From contig NC_021017.1 of NCBI RefSeq assembly GCF_000210075.1, forward strand, positions 3,124,967-3,188,966: a DNA stretch of 64,000 nucleotides, in the 5' to 3' direction. This document shows positions 6,362 through 13,462 of this stretch, piece after piece. How positions within the stretch are numbered: position 1 is the first letter of the stretch; every line of letters begins with the position of its first letter. This DNA is from Bacteroides xylanisolvens XB1A. Lineage in GTDB: Bacteria; Bacteroidota; Bacteroidia; Bacteroidales; Bacteroidaceae. A program made the translations under genes and the position numbers. The notes under the pieces were generated by a model that did not search any database, was not told the DNA's origin, and worked only from the letters and a program-made list of their open reading frames with translations.

Positions 6362-7846
6362 TCAGTCTACCCACTTGAAGAGGCGGTTCCAGCGAATCTT
6401 GCCGTCGAACCATCCACGGTCTTTGTCAAGCGATAGCCATACAACAATCGGTTTGCCCACTACGTGATCTTCGGGTACAAAACCCCAATAACGGGAGTCG
6501 GCGGAGTTGTGACGGTTGTCACCCATCATCCAGTAATAATCCATTTTGAAGGTATACTCGTTGGTCTTTTCACCGTTGATGTAGATACCGTCCGGTTTCA
6601 CTTCCAGCTTATTGCCTTCGTAGGCTACGATGCAACGCTCATAGATAGGCAGGTTGTCTTCTGTGAGGGTAATGGTAGCTCCTTTGGCAGGAATCCAGAT
6701 CGGACCGTAATTGTTGCGGTTCCATTTGGTATAAAGATTGAGCGGATACATCTGTCCGGCATAATCTTCGGGTTCCATTACTATTTTGCTGATTAGCTTT
6801 TTGTTGCCCAAAAGCGTTTCATACATCTTCTTGGTTAGCGGGAAATGATATACCGGATTCAGTTTGCCCTGTGCATTCCGGCTGTCCAGTCCCATTTCCA
6901 GCAGTCCGCTTTCCCAGCCGGAGTCTTCTATCAGCATGGTGTCGTCCTTGCTGATACCCAGTTCACGAAGCATATCTTCGGGAATGTACGGACCGGTGGT
7001 CTGTACGAAATAGTTGAATTGCAGGTTTTCGGGGTTCTCAATTGCTTTACCGTCAATCATCACCTGTCCGTCTACAATTTGAAGGGTGTCACCGGGCAGG
7101 CCGACACAACGCTTCACATAATTCTCGCGACGGTCTACCGGACGCCAGAGGACTTCACCGTAAGTGCGCGGGTTGTTCATTATCTGTTTACGTCCGGCAG
7201 CATAGTACAAATCATAGATGGCACGTTGCTGGGCGCGTGTTAGACTATCCATTTCAATCTGTTTGGAATAGATGCGTTGTCCTTCGCCGTAAGCCAGCGT
7301 ATAGAAGTCCGTTGTCTGTTGGTAGTTCACTGCTACCGTATCTCCTGCGGGGAAGTTGAAGACAACAATGTCATTCAGTTTCACTTTGCCGAAACCCGGT
7401 ACCCGTTTGTACTTCCATTGTGGCCACTCGATATATGATTTAGTATTGAAGACAGGTAATGTATGCTGCGCCAACGGCATGGAAAGGGGAGTGTTCGGTA
7501 CGCGGGGACCGTAACTCATCTTGCTCACATACAGGAAGTCGCCTACCAGCAATGATTTTTCCAGCGAAGAAGAAGGAATCTGATAATTCTGGAAGATGTA
7601 GATATTGACGAAGTAGACAGCAACCAACGCAAACACGATGGCGTCTACCCAGCTCATGACACTGCGGACAGCCGGATTCTTCGACTTCTTCCAAAAAGAC
7701 CAGGGAATTTTCTTTGTGATATAAATATCGAAAATGAAAGGAACAACAATTAATCCCCACCAACTCCGTACCCAGATTAGGAAGATGAGGTAAAGTAGAA
7801 TAGCAGTGGCACATTTGATCCATTGTGCGCGTGTGGCTTGTCTCAT
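6362..7846 (-). CDS. lepB: Signal peptidase I
   Basis: The active inner-membrane signal peptidase that cuts signal peptides from exported proteins. The N-terminus has membrane segments at about residues 10-45 and 60-85. The nucleophile is Ser94 in IPSSSLEKS and the general base is Lys245 in ENYVKRCVGLPGDT. The C-terminal box YYWMMGDNRHNSADSRYWG is complete. At 494 residues it is longer than the enterobacterial enzyme because of a large insertion between boxes, usual in Bacteroidetes. It lies 35 bases after dapB and is followed by the catalytically dead paralogue. All appear to be read from the promoter upstream of dapB. Confidence 0.95.
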   Translation of the reverse strand: MRQATRAQWIKCATAILLYLIFLIWVRSWWGLIVVPFIFDIYITKKIPWSFWKKSKNPAVRSVMSWVDAIVFALVAVYFVNIYIFQNYQIPSSSLEKSLLVGDFLYVSKMSYGPRVPNTPLSMPLAQHTLPVFNTKSYIEWPQWKYKRVPGFGKVKLNDIVVFNFPAGDTVAVNYQQTTDFYTLAYGEGQRIYSKQIEMDSLTRAQQRAIYDLYYAAGRKQIMNNPRTYGEVLWRPVDRRENYVKRCVGLPGDTLQIVDGQVMIDGKAIENPENLQFNYFVQTTGPYIPEDMLRELGISKDDTMLIEDSGWESGLLEMGLDSRNAQGKLNPVYHFPLTKKMYETLLGNKKLISKIVMEPEDYAGQMYPLNLYTKWNRNNYGPIWIPAKGATITLTEDNLPIYERCIVAYEGNKLEVKPDGIYINGEKTNEYTFKMDYYWMMGDNRHNSADSRYWGFVPEDHVVGKPIVVWLSLDKDRGWFDGKIRWNRLFKWVD

Positions 7847-7881
7847 AATGTTATATTTGTTTAGAACTAGCTTCTGATATT

Positions 7882-8646
7882 TTAGTCATTTAAGAACGGG
7901 AATAAATCACTCATACCCAAAAAACCTTCGTGTGTGGCAGTATATTCGGCTGCCAATACGGCTCCCAATACAAACCCGCCGCGGCTCTTGGCATCGTGGG
8001 TGATAGAAATGGTGTCTACATCGGACTCATAACGGATGGTATGAAGTCCGAAAACTTCGCCCTCACGGATCGAGCTGATAGGAAGTTCGTTAGGAGCACA
8101 ATCGTTGGTTCCGCTAATGGCTCCGTCCGGCGCAAGGAAAGTCCCTTTCACCCATTTGTCCTTACGGTCTATCTTTTCCAGAATACCTTCCGCCAGTGTA
8201 ATAGCTGTTCCGCTGGGGGCATCCAGCTTGTGGATATGATGTGTCTCGCTCATGGTGACATCGTATGCAGGGAACTGATTCATGATTTTAGCCAGATACT
8301 TGTTGAGAGCGGAGAAGATGCTGACTCCCAGGCTGAAGTTGGACGACCAGAAGAGTGTTTGGCCTCCTTCCGTACAGAGCTTCTTGATTTCTTCGCCGTG
8401 CTCGGTCATCCATCCGGTACTGCCCGATACCAGTTTCACACCGGCTTTGAACGCTTTCATATAATTGCTGTAAGCTACCATCGGATTGGTAAACTCAATG
8501 GCCACATCGGCCGATTTGAATGCTTCCGATTCGAAGTCATCCTGATTATTGATGTCAATGATGCAGACGATTTCATGTCCGCGACTACGGGCAACCTTTT
8601 CTATCTCTTTGCCCATCTTTCCGTAACCGATCAGTGCTATTTTCAT
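7882..8646 (-). CDS. dapB: 4-hydroxy-tetrahydrodipicolinate reductase
   Basis: A cytosolic NAD(P)H-dependent enzyme of the diaminopimelate/lysine pathway, needed for cell-wall precursor and lysine synthesis. Seen: the N-terminal Rossmann motif MKIALIGYGKMGKEIE, GSTGW, and the substrate/catalytic block ETHHIHKLDAPSGTA. The open frame extends 22 codons further upstream (to 8712). The ATG at 8646 is chosen because it gives the family's normal N-terminus of 254 residues, and because a -7 element at 8679-8686 lies inside the longer frame. It is the first gene of the dapB-lepB-lepB-like-wbqC set. Confidence 0.96.
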   Translation of the reverse strand: MKIALIGYGKMGKEIEKVARSRGHEIVCIIDINNQDDFESEAFKSADVAIEFTNPMVAYSNYMKAFKAGVKLVSGSTGWMTEHGEEIKKLCTEGGQTLFWSSNFSLGVSIFSALNKYLAKIMNQFPAYDVTMSETHHIHKLDAPSGTAITLAEGILEKIDRKDKWVKGTFLAPDGAISGTNDCAPNELPISSIREGEVFGLHTIRYESDVDTISITHDAKSRGGFVLGAVLAAEYTATHEGFLGMSDLFPFLND

Positions 8647-8678
8647 TGTTTTCTGACTTATATTCAAAATAATAGTCG

Positions 8679-8704
8679 CAAAGATAAGATTTTTATTACA
8701 TTTG
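8679..8704. promoter_or_regulatory. Divergent pair of -7 elements between dapB and the DUF2851 gene
   Basis: CAAAGATA (8679-8686) is TATCTTTG on the minus strand and faces dapB. TACATTTG (8697-8704) faces the plus-strand gene. Both match TAnnTTTG and are only 10 bases apart, so the two promoters probably compete for polymerase. Confidence 0.65.
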
Positions 8705-8729
8705 CAGCGCACATTAACGTCTTGTTAAC

Positions 8730-10013
8730 ATGGAACATCTTCTCCACTACGTGTGGAAGCATAAATTATTTCCCCTGAAAGTACTGCAAACCACCAACGG
8801 CTTACCGGTAGAAGTGATTGACCCCGGTCTGCAAAACCCCAACGCCGGTCCCGACTTTTTCAACGCGAAACTAAAGATTGACGGCGCCTTATGGGTGGGA
8901 AACATCGAAATACATACACATTCTTCCGACTGGTTCCGCCACGGACATCATTCTGACAAAACATACGACTCTGTGATTCTTCATGTAGTGAGCGAAGCAG
9001 ATACGGAAATAACCCGTTCTAACGGTGAACAGATACCGCAACTGTTACTTACCTGTCCGGAAAATGTGCAATTACATTACCACGAACTTTGTGTCGCGGA
9101 TCATTATCCGGCTTGTTATCCCATCCTTGTCTCTCTTCCCAAACTGACGATTCATTCCTGGCTGACCGCTTTGCAAACGGAACGTTTGGAGCAGAAAGCG
9201 CAATTAATCACACAGCGTCTCAAACATTGTAACAGTAATTGGGAAGATGCTTTCTTTATCACCCTTGCCCGTAATTTCGGTTTTGGCTTGAATGGAGATG
9301 CTTTTGAAACGTGGGCGGGATTATTACCGTTTCGTGCGATGGATAAGCACCGGAATGATTTGTTTCAGATAGAGGCTTTTTTCTATGGCTTGGCGGGATT
9401 GTTGGAAGAAACGTTTCTGAAAAAGGAACAGGAAGACGAGTATAGTCTCCGTCTTTGCAAGGAGTTTCGTTATTTGCAGCGGAAGTTTGAAATCGGGCAG
9501 GGGATGGATGCTACGTTATGGCGTTTTCTACGGCTTCGTCCGGAAAATTTTCCGCATATTCGCCTGGCGCAGTTGGCTTATCTCTATCAGAAAGGGGATA
9601 AGTTGTTTTCACGTTTGCTGGAAGCGGAAACTCTGGCAGATGTGAGAACCTTGCTGGATGCCCGTACGTCTCCCTATTGGGAAAATCATTATTTATTCGG
9701 ACGACTTTCTTCACAAAAGGAGAAGGCGATGGGAGAGCGTTCCAAGGATTTGATAATCATAAATACAGTGGTTCCTTTTCTTTATACATACGGCTTGCAT
9801 AAGGCAGATGAACGAATGTGTGAACGTGCCGGACGTTTTCTGGAAGAATTGAAGGCGGAGAGCAATCATATTATCCGTTCGTGGAGCGATGCTGGGCTTC
9901 CGGTTGTCAGTGCGGCGGATAGTCAGGCGTTGATACAGTTGCAAAAAGAGTATTGTGATAAGCGAAAGTGTCTGTACTGTCGCTTCGGTTATGAATATCT
10001 GAAACATACATAG
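8730..10013 (+). CDS. DUF2851 family protein
   Basis: A 427-residue cytosolic protein conserved in Bacteroidetes as DUF2851. Function unknown. The N-terminal third holds the conserved block NPNAGPDFFNAKLKIDG...GNIEIHTHSSDW and DSVILHVV, with several His and Asp residues that could bind a metal or act on phosphodiesters (inference). A CKRKCLYCRFGYEYL-like Cys-rich end (two or three Cys near the C-terminus) could bind a metal. The ATG at 8730 lies about 25 bases after a -7 element. It stands alone on the plus strand. Confidence 0.85.
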   Translation: MEHLLHYVWKHKLFPLKVLQTTNGLPVEVIDPGLQNPNAGPDFFNAKLKIDGALWVGNIEIHTHSSDWFRHGHHSDKTYDSVILHVVSEADTEITRSNGEQIPQLLLTCPENVQLHYHELCVADHYPACYPILVSLPKLTIHSWLTALQTERLEQKAQLITQRLKHCNSNWEDAFFITLARNFGFGLNGDAFETWAGLLPFRAMDKHRNDLFQIEAFFYGLAGLLEETFLKKEQEDEYSLRLCKEFRYLQRKFEIGQGMDATLWRFLRLRPENFPHIRLAQLAYLYQKGDKLFSRLLEAETLADVRTLLDARTSPYWENHYLFGRLSSQKEKAMGERSKDLIIINTVVPFLYTYGLHKADERMCERAGRFLEELKAESNHIIRSWSDAGLPVVSAADSQALIQLQKEYCDKRKCLYCRFGYEYLKHT

Positions 10014-10082
10014 ATTCGGGAAATTGATTATATAGGCGCAAATATTTAGTTCTTAAAATAACCAAGATGCCAAACTTGTCAT

Positions 10083-10090
10083 TATCTTTG
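10083..10090 (+). promoter_or_regulatory. -7 element upstream of the DUF4348 lipoprotein
   Basis: TATCTTTG matches TAnnTTTG and lies 35 bases before the ATG at 10125. Confidence 0.6.
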
Positions 10091-10124
10091 CGCCGTCAAT
10101 TAAACTCTTAATTTGTATAGTGTT

Positions 10125-10685
10125 ATGAGAGCTAAAAAGTTTGTATGCTGCTTGCTGGCTATGCTGCTGCTCGCCGGTGTTTCGTTTATCTCCTGCGGTA
10201 ATAGTTCCAAGGCAAAAGCCGATAGTGAACTGACTACGCAAGACGGTGAAGATTTCAAATCGTTTCTGGATAAATTTACTTCTAGTGCAGCCTTCCAGTA
10301 TACTCGTATCAAGTTCCCATTAAAGACCCCGATTACTTTGTTGGCAGATGACGGCGAAACCGAAAAAACGTTCCCTTTCACCAAGGAAAAATGGCCGTTG
10401 CTGGATAGCGAAACTATGAAGGAAGAACGTATCACCCAGGAAGAAGGGGGAATTTATGTCTCCAAGTTTACGCTGAATGAACCGAAACACAAAATCTTTG
10501 AAGCGGGCTATGAAGAGTCCGAAGTGGATTTGCGTGTCGAGTTCGAATTGCAGGCTGACGGGAAATGGTATGTGGTGGATTGCTATACAGGCTGGTATGG
10601 ATATGACTTGCCGATTGGAGAGTTAAAACAAACCATCCAGAATGTGAAAGAAGAAAATACCACATTCAAAGAAATACATCCGTAG
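10125..10685 (+). CDS. DUF4348-like lipoprotein
   Basis: An exported lipoprotein of 186 residues. The signal peptide MRAKKFVCCLLAMLLLAGVSFISC ends in a lipobox-like FISC, so the mature protein should start at that Cys. The rest matches the Bacteroides DUF4348 family (moderate certainty): repeated EEGGIYVSKF, VEFELQADGKWYVVDCYTGWYGYD. It is likely a periplasmic or outer-membrane anchored protein of unknown role. The frame extends four codons upstream to a TTG, but the ATG at 10125 gives a proper signal peptide. It converges with the DUF1573 gene across a strong inverted repeat. Confidence 0.8.
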   Translation: MRAKKFVCCLLAMLLLAGVSFISCGNSSKAKADSELTTQDGEDFKSFLDKFTSSAAFQYTRIKFPLKTPITLLADDGETEKTFPFTKEKWPLLDSETMKEERITQEEGGIYVSKFTLNEPKHKIFEAGYEESEVDLRVEFELQADGKWYVVDCYTGWYGYDLPIGELKQTIQNVKEENTTFKEIHP

Positions 10686-10696
10686 AGATAAGTATT

Positions 10697-10750
10697 AAGT
10701 ATCAAGTATTCAGTATTAAATGACTGGCTAATACTTAATACTTGATACTT
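10697..10750. terminator. Bidirectional terminator / 22-bp inverted repeat
   Basis: The arms at 10697-10718 and 10729-10750 (AAGTATCAAGTATT(C/A)AGTATTA and its complement) pair with one mismatch over 22 bases, with a 10-base loop. It lies between two convergent genes. The arms themselves are built from an 11-base AAGTATNAAGT-like repeat. Confidence 0.75.
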
Positions 10751-10754
10751 ATTA

Positions 10755-11279
10755 TTAGGGTTCTCCTACATAATATCCTAACTCCGATTCTTTTCCGTCC
10801 ACCATCTCCCTGACAATGCCGTTTTTAGTGTTGAAATCCTGATAGAGTTCTTCATAATCACGTGTATAATCTGCGTCGGGGACTACGTTAACATCAAATT
10901 TCAGTTCTGCTTTTCCATTTGGGAGCATATTGCCGAAAATCCGGATGCGGTGAACCACTTCGCCTACATTCTTGATGCTGTTGTAGGTTGCCTTGAATTG
11001 CCTGATACCGTCTTCTGGAATGATGATATGCGAACTTTTATCCAGAATGATACAGCCACAGGAAGGTTGCATTTCTGAAATGATTAACGGAGCGTCTCCC
11101 GTATTGGTGATGGTAAACATGATATCGAGTTGCTGACCTTGCTTGATAGGGTAATAGTGCCTGACGGAATCTTTTATCGTCATGCTGGTGGGACGTACTT
11201 CCTTCCTGCACCCTGTAAAGCAGAGCGGAAGTGCCGTCAGTAGTAAAATATAGAATATAGATTTATTCATTGTTGCCAT
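10755..11279 (-). CDS. DUF1573 lipoprotein, last gene of the exopolysaccharide-type operon
   Basis: An exported lipoprotein of 174 residues with an immunoglobulin-like DUF1573 domain. Signal peptide with lipobox CFTGC. The family signature FTITNTGDAPLIISEMQPSCGC is at about residues 55-75, and the rest is a single beta-sandwich with GEVVHRIRIFGN. Such domains are common cell-surface or periplasmic modules in Bacteroidetes; exact role unknown. It starts 29 bases after the DUF4838 gene and is the last member of a five-gene operon. An alternative ATG lies three codons in (MNKSIF). Confidence 0.85.
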   Translation of the reverse strand: MATMNKSIFYILLLTALPLCFTGCRKEVRPTSMTIKDSVRHYYPIKQGQQLDIMFTITNTGDAPLIISEMQPSCGCIILDKSSHIIIPEDGIRQFKATYNSIKNVGEVVHRIRIFGNMLPNGKAELKFDVNVVPDADYTRDYEELYQDFNTKNGIVREMVDGKESELGYYVGEP

Positions 11280-11308
11280 TTATTTTTGTTATATCACTTT
11301 TTCAGCAT

Positions 11309-13462
11309 CTAAGGGATGAATGCAATTTCATCGATACCCATTTGCGTTCCCGGTTTCTTTAAACAACTGATTTTTATGCTTAATTGTTCTGTTCCGTTCA
11401 GGTCTGCCGGAATAGTGGCTTTCATCATTTCTCCTTTTTCTGGGGAGTCTTCCGGTTTCAAGTCTATTGTTTTATAGGCTACTCCGTCTTTCAACAGTTG
11501 AACTTGCTGTGGAGCATAGATACGGTGGCGGGGAAGATTCAGAAAACTGATATAGAATGTTCCTGATGCATTGAGTCCTTTAACTGGCAGGTTGATGGTA
11601 CATTCTTCTCCCGGAATGATAACCCAACCGCAATGATAGTCTCCGGGTAAACCGTGAGTGCCGTCGGTCAGTTTCTTTGAATCATTTTTATTCAGTTTAG
11701 GGGTTGTGGAAGGATTCATTCCCAGAAACAAACTTTTCTTTATGTCGGAAGCAAGTATATATTGTTCCCATTCCTTTATATAATAGTCAATCTCATAGGC
11801 TGACTCGTTATAATATTCCATTCCGGCAAATGCTTTATGCTCTTTGAGTTGGGCGATCCATTCACGGGTTTGGGGGAGCGGCTGAATATCCTTTCCATTC
11901 CGCTTGGCATATCCGTAAGCGTCGAAACCGTGGTCACGTGCTAATTCCATGCGCGTGAAAGATAAAGCGGTTTGAAGCTCGTGCAGCTTTTTGCGCTCTT
12001 TCCCTTTTGCTTCGGATACAAAATTTCCCATTTCATCATAGAATTTGATAAACTTCTCCGGATAGAGGAATCCTTTTTCCGATTCTCTGATACCGGCGTA
12101 AAGTCCGAGCCGCTTACCGGATTGGGCGTTGTTTTCTAGCTCTGTGTAGTAATCGTACAGCCATTTTTTGGATACCGAGTATTCCTGATTAAAATAGCTT
12201 TTAATTAATTCATCAACCGGAAGTTCCGGGTTGATAAGAAGGGCTGATAATACAAAAGTCCTCATTTCATCGAAAGAAGAATAGCTGTAGCCGCTTCCGT
12301 TGAAAAATATGCCGCTGGCTCCGTGTTGTTTGAAAAGTTGGAGTCTTTGCTGGGCTATCTTTAATATGGGGAAAGGAGTGAGGTAGTCGTCGAAGTTGTT
12401 GATATAGTCCCATATATAGATGTTGTTCGTTACTTTCTTCCAGTTGTCGAGTTGTTCCGCAAATTTCTTGTCTTGCTCGTCCTTGCCGTCTGTCCGGCGG
12501 AGCGGGTAGTCGATAGCGCTGACAATTACCCCGACGTTGGACGGGAGCTGCTTGTCTGTGACTTGTTGCGTGGTCAGGTAGGAAGTCGTAAAGAACGTGT
12601 GTTTGGGAAAACGCTGCGACAGGCGGAGGATCAGTTCCGTAACGGCGGGAGTTGCGTTCTTCTCTGTATTTCCCAATGCGGTGCAGGTGGCACACGTACA
12701 GGCGTACGGAGTATCATCCGGTGAGATTACAAAACGGGAATTCCCCTTTTCACCGAAGTTATCTACGATGTAATTTTCTATCTGGCGATACATGTCCTCG
12801 GAAGAGAAACACAGTTGTGAGTCATCTGTTTTCCCGTGAATGGTGGCATATACTTTCTCTGCATCTTTTCCCAGTACTTTTCGCAGGTTGTGTCCCCATA
12901 TTCCCCAGCTGTCGTCAAAGTTGTTCAGGCCGATAACGCCTGTATGATCGGCGTTCAGGCCGTATGGAGAATAAATACTTTGATAGTCAAATGCAAAAGC
13001 TCCGCAAGTATCATTAAGGTTGATAAGGGCGGGAGGAAGATCCGAACCGTCTATGCGCGGGTCTTCTTTGCTGATCTTCTTTATCAGTTGGTATTGCAGC
13101 CATAACATTTGTTTGTCGTCACTTGCGGTCAGTCTGATATCCGAACCTTTGCAGGCTACTTTGAATCCTCTCTGCAATGTCGGGTCTATCTGTATGATGA
13201 TACGCCACATATCCATCTCGGAGACACCGAAAGCGACCATTTCATCGTCGTTTGCACGTTTCTTGAGGTGCTCGTACAGGTATTTGGCCCATCGGGTATC
13301 TCTGTCCGTCGGATCTTCGCCGATTGTGATGAGGTATCCTTCTTTAGATGGGAACATCTCCGTGCGTGCCTGCATGCGGCAGCCGGATAAAAGGCAGCAA
13401 ATACATATCATTCCTGCCAATATGGGGCAAAGCGTGTCAGAATGAAATATAGACTTGTGCAT
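11309..13462 (-). CDS. DUF4838 lipoprotein, putative glycoside hydrolase
   Basis: A lipoprotein of 717 residues (lipobox LLSGC near residue 28). An N-terminal alpha/beta domain of the type that precedes many glycosidases is followed by a DUF4838 barrel containing the Cys cluster YACTCATCTALGN, and a C-terminal beta-sandwich resembling a carbohydrate-binding module (about 560-717). DUF4838 proteins are related to family 20/67-type hydrolases, but substrate and catalytic residues are not certain. Its start overlaps the end of the TPR/YaiO gene by 26 bases, so the two are tightly coupled. In this operon it may trim or modify the nascent polymer, as PgaB does in the Pga system (inference). Confidence 0.8.
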   Translation of the reverse strand: MHKSIFHSDTLCPILAGMICICCLLSGCRMQARTEMFPSKEGYLITIGEDPTDRDTRWAKYLYEHLKKRANDDEMVAFGVSEMDMWRIIIQIDPTLQRGFKVACKGSDIRLTASDDKQMLWLQYQLIKKISKEDPRIDGSDLPPALINLNDTCGAFAFDYQSIYSPYGLNADHTGVIGLNNFDDSWGIWGHNLRKVLGKDAEKVYATIHGKTDDSQLCFSSEDMYRQIENYIVDNFGEKGNSRFVISPDDTPYACTCATCTALGNTEKNATPAVTELILRLSQRFPKHTFFTTSYLTTQQVTDKQLPSNVGVIVSAIDYPLRRTDGKDEQDKKFAEQLDNWKKVTNNIYIWDYINNFDDYLTPFPILKIAQQRLQLFKQHGASGIFFNGSGYSYSSFDEMRTFVLSALLINPELPVDELIKSYFNQEYSVSKKWLYDYYTELENNAQSGKRLGLYAGIRESEKGFLYPEKFIKFYDEMGNFVSEAKGKERKKLHELQTALSFTRMELARDHGFDAYGYAKRNGKDIQPLPQTREWIAQLKEHKAFAGMEYYNESAYEIDYYIKEWEQYILASDIKKSLFLGMNPSTTPKLNKNDSKKLTDGTHGLPGDYHCGWVIIPGEECTINLPVKGLNASGTFYISFLNLPRHRIYAPQQVQLLKDGVAYKTIDLKPEDSPEKGEMMKATIPADLNGTEQLSIKISCLKKPGTQMGIDEIAFIP

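Noticed and set aside
7930..8778. A 282-codon plus-strand open frame opposite dapB
   Set aside because: It is antisense to dapB, which has clear motifs; the frame follows from codon bias.
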